Assembly: GCA_934436245.1 (NCBI GenBank)
Contig: CAKSAM010000002.1
Location: forward strand, 62,001-126,000
Direction: 5' to 3'
DNA: 64,000 nucleotides
From: an uncultured Acetatifactor sp.
GTDB taxonomy: Bacteria; Bacillota; Clostridia; Lachnospirales; Lachnospiraceae
Shown here: positions 52,508 through 61,801 of the stretch, piece by piece
Layout of the letters: every line of letters begins with the position of its first letter
How positions within the stretch are numbered: position 1 is the stretch's first letter
Program-made: the position numbers and the translations under genes
Notes under the pieces: model-generated
What the model was told of the DNA's origin: nothing
What the model saw: the letters and a program-made list of their open reading frames with translations, nothing else
Database searches by the model: none

Positions 52508-53947
52508 ATGAAAGTTATGAAAAAGCAAAAAGGACTGTTAGTAAGGACAATGATCTGTGCGGTCAGTCTTGCTACAGTCTGTTTTTTTAATCACCCATTG
52601 GAAGTAAAAGCCGCACCCAGAGCTCAGGAAACAGGAGATCGCATTACCATCGTTATAGATCCCGGTCACGGCGGAGATAACGAAGGAACTCTGGAAGGAC
52701 CTGCACAGGAAAAGAAAATGACTATGGTAACTGCCATGGCAATGTATGAAGAATTGCAGAAATATGATAATGTAGATGTCTATCTGACGCATACGGATGA
52801 TATATCCATGTCCCTGGCTGATCGTGCACAGTACGCTGCGGAACATAATGCCGACTTTCTGTTCAGCATTCACTATAATGCCTCTGCAGACCACGACCTC
52901 TTTGGCTCAGAAACATGGATTTCCTCTGTTCAGCCCTACAATGCTTACGGTTATCAATTTGGCTGGGAACAAATGCAGCAGATGCAGAATATGGGGCTGT
53001 TTTTACGAGGTGTAAAAACAAAACTCAAGGATAACGGAGACGATTACTACGGTATTATCAGAGAATGCACGGCGAGATCTGTTCCCTCTACAATCATTGA
53101 GCATTGTCATGTTGATGAGTCCAGAGATGTTCCTTATTGTCAGACAGAAGAAGACTGGAAGACCTTTGGAAGAACAGATGCTTTATCTGTAGCAAAGTAT
53201 TTCGGATTATCCAGTACAATTCTCGGAGTTGATTATAGTGCGGATGCAGATAATCTTCCGGAAGTTTCCCTACAATCCATCATTCCGGCTACTGTAAGAG
53301 ATCAAACAGAACCGGATGTCTGCCTTTTATCATTGAAAAATGCTGACTATGATACCGGGGAAGTTACTTTGGAGGTGACGGCAGCAGACTATGATTGTCC
53401 TATGATGTATTATGATTACAGCACTGATGACGGGAAAACTTATTCAGAACTTTTTCCTTGGCCGGATCTTGATATGATGGCAGGTACTTATTCCGACACA
53501 TTCACTTTTTCTGTTACCTTTACGAAGGGGGAGCAGCCTGTTATTACTGTCCGTGGTTATAACCAGGCGGATCTTTTTACGGAAAGTGAACCCGTTACGT
53601 TCACGCAGGCGTTTGTGGATCAGGAAAAGCTTGCGGCGGAAGAAGCCATGAGAGCAAGCCTGGAAGCTGAAGCGGCGGCAGCTGTTTCAGAAACCACAGG
53701 CACTGATTCTACCGAAGCCAATCCGGCAGTCATTACGATGGCGGATGCAGCAGGTAATATTTCGGAGGCTTCCGATGAGAATAAAGAAATTAATTTTGGC
53801 ATTTTCCTTGGAATCTGCGTCATTCTGGTCGTATTACTTTTGATGGTCTTTTTGCTTTATCAGATACAACAAAGCAGGCACCGGAAGCGCAGGCGTAAAC
53901 GTCAGAGCAGGAACGTTCCCGGGGATACAAGGAACCATCCAAGATAA
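52508..53947 (+). CDS. cell-wall N-acetylmuramoyl-L-alanine amidase with C-terminal membrane anchor
   Basis: A 479-residue secreted enzyme. The signal peptide lies at about 1-36 (ends KAA). The amidase_3 domain covers about 45-235 with zinc ligands in DPGHGG (His54) and SIHYNAS (His122), and catalytic Glu198 in IIEHCHVD. An Ig-like middle region follows. An Ala/Glu/Thr-rich stalk lies at about 375-430. The C-terminal membrane helix (about 433-453) and a strongly basic tail RHRKRRRKRQSR complete it. Tail-anchored amidases are unusual; the arrangement would hold the enzyme at the outer face of the membrane. It overlaps the convergent YlbJ-like gene by 46 bp. Confidence 0.85.
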   Translation: MKVMKKQKGLLVRTMICAVSLATVCFFNHPLEVKAAPRAQETGDRITIVIDPGHGGDNEGTLEGPAQEKKMTMVTAMAMYEELQKYDNVDVYLTHTDDISMSLADRAQYAAEHNADFLFSIHYNASADHDLFGSETWISSVQPYNAYGYQFGWEQMQQMQNMGLFLRGVKTKLKDNGDDYYGIIRECTARSVPSTIIEHCHVDESRDVPYCQTEEDWKTFGRTDALSVAKYFGLSSTILGVDYSADADNLPEVSLQSIIPATVRDQTEPDVCLLSLKNADYDTGEVTLEVTAADYDCPMMYYDYSTDDGKTYSELFPWPDLDMMAGTYSDTFTFSVTFTKGEQPVITVRGYNQADLFTESEPVTFTQAFVDQEKLAAEEAMRASLEAEAAAAVSETTGTDSTEANPAVITMADAAGNISEASDENKEINFGIFLGICVILVVLLLMVFLLYQIQQSRHRKRRRKRQSRNVPGDTRNHPR

Positions 53948-54816
53948 TAAATTCCCGTAAGTAATGTCAGCATTAATTTGTCAAAAATATATTTTCTTAA
54001 TGACAAGCCGGTATTCCGGATACAACTGCCGGTCTGGGCAATACAGCTAAGGCCGCCCAGGGGCAATAGTAACAACGTATACAGCGGACAGCGTTCTCCC
54101 AAAAGTTTTAGTCCACCGCTGATCTCTAACAGCGGCGCATATCTGTAACTGTGGTGTAGAAAAAGCCTGGGCAGAAGATTCAGCAGATTGAAAAAAATCA
54201 TATATCCGCCCAGCTGTAAGATATTTCTGCCGGAAGCGCTCACGGCCTCATCCAGAGCATCCGGCAGTGCCATAGCGGAAGCTCTTTCCTCAGAATCCCT
54301 GCTGGAATGGGAAATCCGGTTTCGGAACACTGTATGACGTAAAAGCAGCCCGTAGGCAAGTGGGATGCCGTACATACCTGCCAGGTATGGCAGGATCAGT
54401 TTTCTATGTAGCAGCGGCAGGATAAAGCTTATGAAATACACCGGTCCCAGATTATTACAAAAGGCAAGCAGATATTGCCCTTCCCATACAGAGAGCTCCT
54501 GTCTGTCCCGGAAGTCGGCTATCGTTCTGGCACCCATGGGAAAGCCACACAGAAATCCCATCAGGATGACATACACCGCCTGCCCGGACAGACAAAACAG
54601 CTTTGCAAAAAGGGGTTTCACCGGACGAATCAGCAGGGGAACCAGTCCCATCCGGATCAGGGTGCCTGATAAAATCATAAAAGGAAGAAGCACCGGCACC
54701 ATCCGTTCATACCATAATTGAAGCCCCAATGCCGCATAGGCGAGGCTTAATTCAGAATGGGTCAGGATGCAGATTGTCATTATGAGAAAGAAAAGGATCG
54801 CAGCGACTTTTTTCAT
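53902..54816 (-). CDS. YlbJ-like integral membrane protein (nucleoside-recognition/Gate domain)
   Basis: A 304-residue polytopic protein with two Gate-type halves. The conserved signature FLCGFPMGARTIADF lies at about 92-106, and QTGSCIRNTG near the C-terminus mirrors it. YlbJ/SpmA-type proteins act in spore envelope assembly, and their substrate is unknown. ATG at 54816 lies nine bases after GAGG; the TTG (54831) and ATG (54825) upstream overlap that site. The gene faces the amidase gene, and their 3' ends overlap by 46 bp. Confidence 0.82.
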   Translation of the reverse strand: MKKVAAILFFLIMTICILTHSELSLAYAALGLQLWYERMVPVLLPFMILSGTLIRMGLVPLLIRPVKPLFAKLFCLSGQAVYVILMGFLCGFPMGARTIADFRDRQELSVWEGQYLLAFCNNLGPVYFISFILPLLHRKLILPYLAGMYGIPLAYGLLLRHTVFRNRISHSSRDSEERASAMALPDALDEAVSASGRNILQLGGYMIFFNLLNLLPRLFLHHSYRYAPLLEISGGLKLLGERCPLYTLLLLPLGGLSCIAQTGSCIRNTGLSLRKYIFDKLMLTLLTGIYYLGWFLVSPGTFLL

Positions 54817-54884
54817 GAGTTGCATCCTCAAAGAGTTTGTATACTATATGCTTCAGAATAAAATTTAAGTCATAGGAAAGAACA

Positions 54885-55607
54885 ATGCGTCTGGATAAAT
54901 TTTTATGTGATCAGAACATCGGTACCCGCAGCCAGGTGAAAGAATTCATCAAAAAAGGACAGGTCACCGTAAACGGACAGGCTGTCAGGAAGCCGGAGAC
55001 GAAGGTAGATGAGCTGAGTGATACGGTGGTCTGTCAGGGACAGCCCATCCAGTACCGGAAATATACCTACTATATGTTAAATAAGCCGGAGGGCGTGGTC
55101 TCTGCCACCAATGACAATACCGCCCCCACCGTTGTGAGCCTCCTGACTGTACCGGAGCAAAAAGAGCTGTTTCCGGTAGGCCGTCTGGACAAAGATACTA
55201 CCGGCTTGCTGCTCTTAACCAATGACGGTGCACTGAGCCATGACCTGTTATCCCCCAGAAAACATGTGGATAAGACATATCTGGTGACACCGGGTAAGCC
55301 ACTTTCCGTGGAAGATATCCATCGTCTGGAACTGGGGCTTGACATCGGCGATGAGAAACTGACGGCACCGGCAAAGGCGAAACTTACCGAAAACGGTGAT
55401 CTGCTATTAACGATTCACGAAGGCCGATTTCATCAGGTTAAACGGATGCTGCAGGCGGTCGATAATCAGGTACTTAAACTGGAGAGGATAAGCTTCGGCC
55501 CTCTGTCTCTGGATCCGTCCCTTAAAAGAGGCGCCTACCGTGCCCTGACGGAAGAGGAAGTCGCCGCATTATCTGCTTTGCAGCAAAAGCAAAAAGAAAA
55601 TCAGTAA
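54885..55607 (+). CDS. RsuA-family 16S rRNA pseudouridine synthase
   Basis: A 240-residue protein. The N-terminal S4 RNA-binding domain (RLDKFLCDQNIGTRSQVKEF, about 2-21 and on) is followed by the synthase domain with VGRLDKDTTGLLLLTNDG, where Asp102 is the catalytic residue. The size fits the small RsuA type that modifies one uridine of 16S rRNA. A second, RluA-type synthase is encoded at 56248. Confidence 0.9.
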   Translation: MRLDKFLCDQNIGTRSQVKEFIKKGQVTVNGQAVRKPETKVDELSDTVVCQGQPIQYRKYTYYMLNKPEGVVSATNDNTAPTVVSLLTVPEQKELFPVGRLDKDTTGLLLLTNDGALSHDLLSPRKHVDKTYLVTPGKPLSVEDIHRLELGLDIGDEKLTAPAKAKLTENGDLLLTIHEGRFHQVKRMLQAVDNQVLKLERISFGPLSLDPSLKRGAYRALTEEEVAALSALQQKQKENQ

Positions 55608-55632
55608 AAATACAGTAAAAGGAGTTTTTTTC

Positions 55633-56217
55633 ATGCAATTCAAAAGAATGTTTACCTCAGATGCCTATAAGGGAACCCACGGGTACCTTCGCACACAGAA
55701 AAATTATGAGATCTTAAGAACGGTGCTTTATTTTGCCATCTCTCTGTCTTTGTTTATCGCAGGATGGGTCAGCACCGGAAGTCGTGAGAATCTGTTGACG
55801 ATCGTAGCAGTGCTGGGATGCCTTCCGGCCTGCAAAAGTCTGGTGGAAATGTTCATGTTCTTACGCTATAAAGGCTGTGATGAAAAGGATGCGGCTCAGA
55901 TTGCAGCGCATGCAGGCGGTCTTACCGGTCTTTACGATATGGTCTTTACTTCCTATGAGAAAAATTATGTCATCCATCATCTGACGGTCTGCGGCAATAC
56001 CGTCTGTGGCTATACCACAGATCCAAAGTTTGCGGAACAGGCTTTTTATAAGCACATTCAGGATATTCTGAAAAAAGACAATTACAGAGAAGTCTCTGTA
56101 AAAATATTTAACGATCTGGACAAGTATCTGAAAAGATGCGAACAGTTAAAAGAACTTCCCACACAGCCGGAACTGTCAGCCGGGATCTGTCAGACCCTTA
56201 AGAGCGTATCTCTGTAA
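55633..56217 (+). CDS. unknown conserved protein with two membrane helices
   Basis: A 194-residue protein. A soluble N-terminus (about 1-28) is followed by two membrane helices (about 31-48 and 55-75) and a C-terminal cytoplasmic domain with CGNTVCGYTTDPKFAEQAFY. No named domain is recognised. It sits between the two pseudouridine synthase genes, at 25 and 30 bp, so it is very probably in the same operon. An AGGAG site precedes the ATG. Confidence 0.72.
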   Translation: MQFKRMFTSDAYKGTHGYLRTQKNYEILRTVLYFAISLSLFIAGWVSTGSRENLLTIVAVLGCLPACKSLVEMFMFLRYKGCDEKDAAQIAAHAGGLTGLYDMVFTSYEKNYVIHHLTVCGNTVCGYTTDPKFAEQAFYKHIQDILKKDNYREVSVKIFNDLDKYLKRCEQLKELPTQPELSAGICQTLKSVSL

Positions 56218-56247
56218 CAATTTTTTAAAAAAGCAGGGGGATCTTTT

Positions 56248-57270
56248 ATGCAATTACTTACCATTGGCAAAAATCAGGCGGGCCAGCGTCTGGATAAATT
56301 CTTAAAAAAAGCATTGCCGAACGCAGGCACCGGATTTCTATACAAGATGCTGCGTAAGAAAAATATTACCTTAAACGGAAAGAAAGCGGAAGGAAAAGAG
56401 ATCCTGGCCCAGGGCGATGAAGTAAAATGTTTTTTCTCCGAAGAAACGTTTGCCACGCTGTCCGGTGCCGGAAGCGCCGAGGATACCTCTGATTACCGGA
56501 AGGCTTACCGTTCTTTAAAAGAGATCGGCGTTCTCTATGAGGATGAAGATATCCTGTTGTTAAATAAGCCGGTTGGCGTACTGACCCAGAAAGCGAAACC
56601 GGAGGATCTTTCATTAAATGAATGGCTGATCGGTCATCTGCTGGCTACAGGAGCCATCAGGGAAGAGGATCTTACCACCTTTCATCCGTCGGTCTGCAAC
56701 CGTCTTGACCGCAATACCAGTGGCATCGTCCTGTGTGGAAAAACACTGGCTGGTTCCCAGGCGCTCAGCCAGATCATCAAGGAACGTACGGTGAAAAAGT
56801 ATTACCAGACGGTCTGCAAGGGCAAGATTTTACAGGAGAGCACGCTGGAAGGCTATCTCTGTAAAGACGAACGTACCAACACTGTACAGATCTTTTCCGA
56901 GAAGCCCGAAGCTATGGAAGAGGCTTCCTATATTCAGACAATCTACACCCCCAACGCCGTGGCGGGAGAATATACGTTACTGACCGTAGAACTGGTCACC
57001 GGCAAAACCCATCAGATCCGTGCCCATCTGGCAAGCACTGGGCATCCGTTACTGGGAGACACCAAATACGGAGACAGTAAATTAAATCGTAAAATGCAGT
57101 CGGCGTTTTCTCTGCATCATCAGCTGTTGCATGCAGGCAGGATCCATTTCCCTCAGGCCTCCGAAGGGGCGCTTGCGAAGGTCAGCGACAAGACGTTTAC
57201 GGCACCGCTGCCCAGACAATTTGCCGAAATCCTGCAGGCTTTGAATCTGATGCCGGACAGTGCCTGTTAG
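56248..57270 (+). CDS. RluA-family 23S rRNA pseudouridine synthase
   Basis: A 340-residue protein. An N-terminal S4 domain (QRLDKFLKKALPNAGTGFLY, about 13-32) is followed by a linker and the RluA core. Asp154 in NRLDRNTSGIVL is catalytic, and KTHQIRAHLASTGHPLLGD lies at about 250-268. The family is RluC/RluD-type. Which uridines it modifies is not visible. AGCAGGGGG precedes the ATG. Confidence 0.9.
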   Translation: MQLLTIGKNQAGQRLDKFLKKALPNAGTGFLYKMLRKKNITLNGKKAEGKEILAQGDEVKCFFSEETFATLSGAGSAEDTSDYRKAYRSLKEIGVLYEDEDILLLNKPVGVLTQKAKPEDLSLNEWLIGHLLATGAIREEDLTTFHPSVCNRLDRNTSGIVLCGKTLAGSQALSQIIKERTVKKYYQTVCKGKILQESTLEGYLCKDERTNTVQIFSEKPEAMEEASYIQTIYTPNAVAGEYTLLTVELVTGKTHQIRAHLASTGHPLLGDTKYGDSKLNRKMQSAFSLHHQLLHAGRIHFPQASEGALAKVSDKTFTAPLPRQFAEILQALNLMPDSAC

Positions 57271-57288
57271 AAAGGAAGAACATTACCT

Positions 57289-57825
57289 ATGGCAACCTGG
57301 AATACCCGTGGTCTTCGGGGATCTACGTTAGAAGACATGGTCAATCGTACCAATGAAAAATATGCAGAAGCCGGTCTGGCACTGATCCAGAAGATCCCCA
57401 CCCCCATTACCCCTGTCAAAATGGATAAGGAGAGCCGCCAGATCACGCTTGCCTTTTTCGAACAAAAAAGTACCGTTGACTATATCGGGGTGGTGCAGGG
57501 CATTCCGGTATGCTTCGATGCTAAGGAATGTGCGGTGGACACTTTTTCACTGCAGAATATTCACCCTCATCAGGTAGAGTTCATGCGACAATTTGAGAAA
57601 CAGGGAGGAATTGCCTTTTTTCTGATTTTCTACAGTCACAAGGATCTGCTATATTATCTCCCTTATGAAATGCTCCGTTATTTCTGGGACAGAGCCCAGG
57701 AAGGCGGCAGAAAAAGCTTTCGTTTTGAAGAACTGAATCCGGAGTATATTATTCCGAAACATCAGGGAATCCTGGTACCTTATCTTGATATTCTGAAAAA
57801 AGACCTGGAAGACCGGGAAGATTGA
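57289..57825 (+). CDS. recU: Holliday junction resolvase RecU
   Basis: A 178-residue endonuclease. The core has GSTLEDMVNRTNEKY at the N-terminus, the acidic VDYIG (Asp64) and FDAKEC (Asp77, Lys79, Glu80) motifs of the nuclease active site, and HPHQVEFMRQFEKQGGIAF. It resolves junctions that RuvAB migrates; ruvAB is at 28160. It follows the RluA-type gene by 18 bp with a GAAAGGAAG site. Confidence 0.88.
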   Translation: MATWNTRGLRGSTLEDMVNRTNEKYAEAGLALIQKIPTPITPVKMDKESRQITLAFFEQKSTVDYIGVVQGIPVCFDAKECAVDTFSLQNIHPHQVEFMRQFEKQGGIAFFLIFYSHKDLLYYLPYEMLRYFWDRAQEGGRKSFRFEELNPEYIIPKHQGILVPYLDILKKDLEDRED

Positions 57826-57848
57826 TATTTTTAAGGATGTTTTTTGCC

Positions 57849-57877
57849 TTGACAGCAGAGAGGTCTCCTAGTATACT
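57849..57877 (+). promoter_or_regulatory. promoter of the his operon
   Basis: TTGACA at 57849-57854, a 17-bp spacer and TATACT at 57872-57877, close to consensus. It is followed by a TGCTAC...GTAGCA hairpin at 57893-57916 and a leader of about 75 bases. Confidence 0.75.
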
Positions 57878-57892
57878 ACAAATAGTTTCGCA

Positions 57893-57916
57893 TGCTACTA
57901 TGATAATATGGTAGCA
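57893..57916 (+). promoter_or_regulatory. leader hairpin of the his operon
   Basis: TGCTAC and GTAGCA pair around a 12-base AT-rich loop just after the expected transcript start. It could be an operator or an RNA element. It is too short for a T-box, and no T-box signature was seen. Confidence 0.35.
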
Positions 57917-57953
57917 CGTTAATATATTAAAGCGAACGAATTGAGGGATGCAT

Positions 57954-59099
57954 ATGAATAACAGACTTTTACATACGCCGGAGGGTGTCCGGGACATTTA
58001 CGGCAAGGAATATGCTAAGAAACTGGTAGTAGAGCAGAAGCTGCAGAAAGCGATCCATTGTTTCGGATACGAAGATATCCAGACCCCTTCCATTGAGTTT
58101 TTTGATGTCTTCTCCAAAGAGATCGGAACTACTCCCAGCAAGGAGTTGTATAAGTTTTTTGACAAAGAAGGAAATACTCTGGTGCTGCGTCCGGATTTCA
58201 CGCCGTCCATTGCCCGTTGTGCGGCAAAATATTTTATGGAAGAAAAGGTACCCTTGCGTTTCAGCTATAACGGCAATACCTTTACCAATACTTCCAACCT
58301 GCAGGGGAAATTAAAAGAAGTGACCCAGATGGGTGCGGAGCTCATCGGGGATCCTTCCGTAGAAGCGGATGCAGAAGTCATCAGTATGGTGATCGAAGCC
58401 TTGAAGAGTGCGGGACTGACCAGATTTCAGGTGACCATCGGAGAGGTGGATTATTTCCGCGGCCTCTGTGAGGAAGCAGGTCTGGATGAGGATACGGAAA
58501 AGGAACTCCGTTCCTGTATCTCCGGCAAGAACTTTTTCGCTGCGCAGGAACTGCTGGAACAGAAGCAGATCCCGGAGCCGTATCATGGCATTTTATTAAA
58601 GCTGGCAGATATGTTTGAAAACATAGAATCTCTGGAGGATGCCAAAGCACTGGTGAAAAATGACCGTTCTCTGCAGGCCATTGCAAGACTGGAAAAGTTA
58701 AAGGAGCGGTTAGAGCAGTACGGGGTAGTGGAATACATTTCCTTCGATCTCGGAATGCTCAGCAAATATCAGTACTATACCGGCATTGTTTTTAAGGCCT
58801 ATACCTATGGCATCGGCGATGCAGTGGTAAAGGGCGGCCGTTACGATAATCTGCTCAAGAGGTTCGGTAAAGATGCGGCAGCCATCGGTTTTGTCATTGT
58901 CATTGATGATCTGCTGGAGGCATTGTCCCGTCAGAAGGTGACTATCGATATTCCCTCTTCCGGTAAAGTATTGTATTACCGTGCAGGAGATGAAGCCGAT
59001 TATCTGGCAAAGCTGGCAGAAGCCACAAGCTTACGCAAGAAAGGCATCTCTACCGTGCTTTCTCCGGAGACCATAGAAAGTGAGGAGGCAGATCAATAA
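57954..59099 (+). CDS. hisZ: ATP phosphoribosyltransferase regulatory subunit
   Basis: A histidyl-tRNA-synthetase paralogue that activates short HisG. The 381-residue protein has the class II synthetase core: RPDFTPSIARCAAKYF at about 81-96 and GGRYDNLLKRFG at about 297-308. The tRNA-binding domain is missing and part of the active site is divergent, as is usual for HisZ. The ATG at 57954 follows GAGGG; another Met at 57948 abuts that site. Its stop overlaps the hisG start (TAATG). Confidence 0.88.
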   Translation: MNNRLLHTPEGVRDIYGKEYAKKLVVEQKLQKAIHCFGYEDIQTPSIEFFDVFSKEIGTTPSKELYKFFDKEGNTLVLRPDFTPSIARCAAKYFMEEKVPLRFSYNGNTFTNTSNLQGKLKEVTQMGAELIGDPSVEADAEVISMVIEALKSAGLTRFQVTIGEVDYFRGLCEEAGLDEDTEKELRSCISGKNFFAAQELLEQKQIPEPYHGILLKLADMFENIESLEDAKALVKNDRSLQAIARLEKLKERLEQYGVVEYISFDLGMLSKYQYYTGIVFKAYTYGIGDAVVKGGRYDNLLKRFGKDAAAIGFVIVIDDLLEALSRQKVTIDIPSSGKVLYYRAGDEADYLAKLAEATSLRKKGISTVLSPETIESEEADQ

Positions 59100-59755
59100 T
59101 GAGTGAAGAAAGATATCTTACGTTTGCCCTGGGAAAGGGCAGACTTGCCAAAAAGACACTGGAGCTATTCGAACAGATCGGCATTACCTGTGAAGAAATG
59201 AAAGATAAAGATACCAGAAAGCTGATATTCGTCAACGAAGAATACAAATTACGTTTCTTCCTGGCAAAAGGTCCGGATGTTCCCACTTATGTAGAGTACG
59301 GTGCTGCAGACATCGGCGTGGTGGGGAAGGACACCATTCTGGAGGAGAACCGGAATGTCTATGAAGTACTCGATCTGGGGTTTGGCAAATGCCGCATGTG
59401 TGTGTGCGGTCCTGCTTCCGCCAGAGAATTGTTGAAGCACCATGAACGGATCCGTGTAGCCAGCAAATATCCCAATATCGCCAGAGAATATTTTTACAAT
59501 AAAAAGCATCAGACCGTGGATATCATCAAATTGAACGGCTCTGTGGAGTTGGGACCTCTGGTGGAACTGTCTGATGTCATCGTGGATATTGTGGAGACCG
59601 GTTCCACGTTAAAAGAAAACGGTCTGGAGGTTCTGGAAGAGGTATGTCCTCTGTCGGCCCGCATGATCGTCAATCCGGTTAGCATGCAGATGGAAGCCGA
59701 CCGTATCCGCAAACTGGTAGGTGCCATCCGCGAGCAATTAAAAAAACAGGCCTGA
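59099..59755 (+). CDS. hisG: ATP phosphoribosyltransferase catalytic subunit, short form
   Basis: Condenses ATP and PRPP in the first step of histidine synthesis. The 218-residue protein has ALGKGRLAKKTLELFE at the N-terminus and DIVETGSTLKENGLEVLEEV at about 160-179 (phosphoribosyl loop). It lacks the C-terminal ACT-like regulatory domain of long HisG, and so needs HisZ, which is encoded immediately upstream with overlapping codons. Translational coupling keeps the subunits balanced. Confidence 0.95.
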   Translation: MSEERYLTFALGKGRLAKKTLELFEQIGITCEEMKDKDTRKLIFVNEEYKLRFFLAKGPDVPTYVEYGAADIGVVGKDTILEENRNVYEVLDLGFGKCRMCVCGPASARELLKHHERIRVASKYPNIAREYFYNKKHQTVDIIKLNGSVELGPLVELSDVIVDIVETGSTLKENGLEVLEEVCPLSARMIVNPVSMQMEADRIRKLVGAIREQLKKQA

Positions 59756-59831
59756 CCGGATTCTTTCGGAAAGATAAAAAAAATAAAACAAATAAGCATT
59801 AACAGAATAACAGGTAAAGGAGAGTACCGTC

Positions 59832-61124
59832 ATGAGAATCGTTGCATTGAATAAAGAATCAAAGCAGAGCATTTTGAACGACCTCTTAAAGAGAAGCCCG
59901 AACAATTATTCCCAGTATGAGAGCACTGTAAATCAGATCATCGAAAAGGTCAGAGCCGAGGGCGATAAGGCCTTGTTCGACTATACATTACAGTTTGATA
60001 AGTTTACATTGACCGCAGAAAACATCCGTGTCACAAAGGAAGAGATTGCAGAAGCTTATGCGCAGATGGATGAGAAGCTGATTGAAGTGATCAGACAGTC
60101 TGCGGAAAATATCCGTGCCTTTCATCAGAAGCAGCTTCGTAACAGCTGGTTTGATGCCAAGCCTGACGGTACGATCTTAGGTATGAAGATCACCGCCATT
60201 GAAAAAGCCGGTGTCTATGTGCCCGGTGGAAAAGCCGCTTACCCCTCCAGCGTATTGATGAATGTGATCCCTGCCAAGGTAGCCGGTGTAGATGAGATCA
60301 TTATGACCACCCCTCCCGGAAAAGACGGTAAGGTCAATCCCGGTACTCTGGTAGCCGCTGATATTGCAGGCGTGGATACCATCTATAAAGTGGGCGGTGC
60401 ACAGGCCATCGCAGCCATGGCTTTTGGAACTGAGTCTGTACCCAAGGTCGACAAGATCACCGGTCCCGGCAACATTTTCGTAGCTCTTGCCAAAAAAGCA
60501 GTCTACGGATATGTCAGCATTGATTCCATTGCAGGTCCCAGTGAGATCCTGGTGCTGGCGGATGAGACCGCAACACCCAGATATGTTGCAGCGGATCTGT
60601 TGTCTCAGGCAGAGCATGATGAGCTGGCAAGTGCCATTCTGATCACCACTTCCAAGGAACTGGCTGAAAAAGTTTCTGAAGAAGTGGATGGTTTTGTAAA
60701 AGTGCTGGAGCGTGCTCCCATTATCCAGAAATCTCTGGACAATTACGGATACATTCTGTTAGCTGACAGCATGGAAGATGCCATCTCCGCCGCCAACGCT
60801 ATTGCTTCTGAACACTTAGAGATCATTACGAAGAATCCTTTTGACACTATGACCCGTATCCGCAATGCCGGTGCCATTTTCCTGGGAGAGTATGCTTCCG
60901 AACCTCTGGGAGATTATTTCGCAGGTCCGAACCACATCCTGCCTACCAACGGTACTGCACGGTTCTTTTCCCCGGTAAATGTAGATGACTTTATCAAGAA
61001 GACCAGTATCATTTCTTATTCCAGACAGGCACTGGAAAAGGTACATACACAGATTGAGACTTTTGCAAAAAGCGAAGGCTTGACCGCACACGCAAACAGT
61101 ATTAAAGTTAGATTTGAAGATTAA
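59832..61124 (+). CDS. hisD: histidinol dehydrogenase
   Basis: A zinc NAD enzyme that oxidises histidinol to histidine in two steps. The 430-residue protein has PGGKAAYPSSVLMNVIPAKVAG at about 131-152 (given in parts: PGGKAAYPSSVLM and VIPAKVAG). It also has GPGNIFVALAKK, AGPSEILVLADE, the zinc ligands in SQAEHDELASA and EHLEIIT, and GPNHILPT. Length is typical. AAAGGAG precedes the ATG. It follows hisG by 76 bp. Confidence 0.96.
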   Translation: MRIVALNKESKQSILNDLLKRSPNNYSQYESTVNQIIEKVRAEGDKALFDYTLQFDKFTLTAENIRVTKEEIAEAYAQMDEKLIEVIRQSAENIRAFHQKQLRNSWFDAKPDGTILGMKITAIEKAGVYVPGGKAAYPSSVLMNVIPAKVAGVDEIIMTTPPGKDGKVNPGTLVAADIAGVDTIYKVGGAQAIAAMAFGTESVPKVDKITGPGNIFVALAKKAVYGYVSIDSIAGPSEILVLADETATPRYVAADLLSQAEHDELASAILITTSKELAEKVSEEVDGFVKVLERAPIIQKSLDNYGYILLADSMEDAISAANAIASEHLEIITKNPFDTMTRIRNAGAIFLGEYASEPLGDYFAGPNHILPTNGTARFFSPVNVDDFIKKTSIISYSRQALEKVHTQIETFAKSEGLTAHANSIKVRFED

Positions 61125-61156
61125 CAGCAGGGTTGATGAAAGGCATGGAGATTTTT

Positions 61157-61744
61157 ATGGAACGTAAAGCAACTGTAACACGCACAACAAAAGAGACCGA
61201 CATTGCTGTCACCTTAAATCTGGACGGCAGCGGAAAAGCCAATCTGTCTACCGGCATCGGATTTTTTGATCATATGCTTGATGGCTTTGCAAGACATGGT
61301 TTTTTTGATCTGGAATGCAAGGTAAAGGGTGATCTGCAGGTAGACGGACACCACACGGTGGAAGATACCGGCATTGTCCTCGGAGAAGCTATTAAAAAGG
61401 CCGTGGGAGACAAAAAAGGCATCAACCGTTACGGTTATTTTATCCTGCCCATGGATGAAGTGCTTGCTTTATGTGCCGTTGACTTAAGTGGTCGTCCTTA
61501 TCTTAATTTTGAATGTGAATTCACCGTACCGAAGGTGGGTGGGCTGGATACCGAACTGGTGAAAGAATTTTTCTATGCTGTATCTTACAGTGCCGGTATG
61601 AATCTACATATCAAGATGCTTTCCACCGGCAATAATCATCATATGATCGAGGCGATGTTCAAAGCATTTGCCAAGGCGCTGGATCAGGCCGTTTCCTATA
61701 ATCCGAAGGTAACGGATGTCTTAAGCACCAAAGGAAGTCTGTAA
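61157..61744 (+). CDS. hisB: imidazoleglycerol-phosphate dehydratase
   Basis: Dehydrates imidazoleglycerol phosphate using manganese-histidine clusters. The 195-residue protein has GIGFFDHMLDGFARHG at about 33-48, DGHHTVEDTGIVLGEA at about 63-78 and GNNHHMIEAMFKAFAKAL near the C-terminus. The start at 61157 (MERKATV) gives the normal length and has GGAG seven bases upstream; Met codons from 61136 onward add a non-family extension. It is the monofunctional form without the histidinol-phosphatase half. Confidence 0.94.
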   Translation: MERKATVTRTTKETDIAVTLNLDGSGKANLSTGIGFFDHMLDGFARHGFFDLECKVKGDLQVDGHHTVEDTGIVLGEAIKKAVGDKKGINRYGYFILPMDEVLALCAVDLSGRPYLNFECEFTVPKVGGLDTELVKEFFYAVSYSAGMNLHIKMLSTGNNHHMIEAMFKAFAKALDQAVSYNPKVTDVLSTKGSL

Positions 61745-61754
61745 GAAAATAAAG

Positions 61755-61780
61755 TACCTGCGGCCTAAACTGTGCAGGTA
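61755..61780 (+). promoter_or_regulatory. hairpin between hisB and hisIE
   Basis: TACCTGC and GCAGGTA pair perfectly around a 12-base loop, ending 21 bp before the start at 61802. No T run follows. It may tune downstream expression or be a processing site. Confidence 0.35.
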
Positions 61781-61801
61781 TAGAAAGGTACGAGGATTAC
61801 T

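Noticed and set aside
57878..57953. T-box riboswitch before hisZ (and before ilvB at 21981-22067)
   Set aside because: Both leaders are under 90 bases and show neither the conserved T-box sequence nor an antiterminator; only small hairpins are present.
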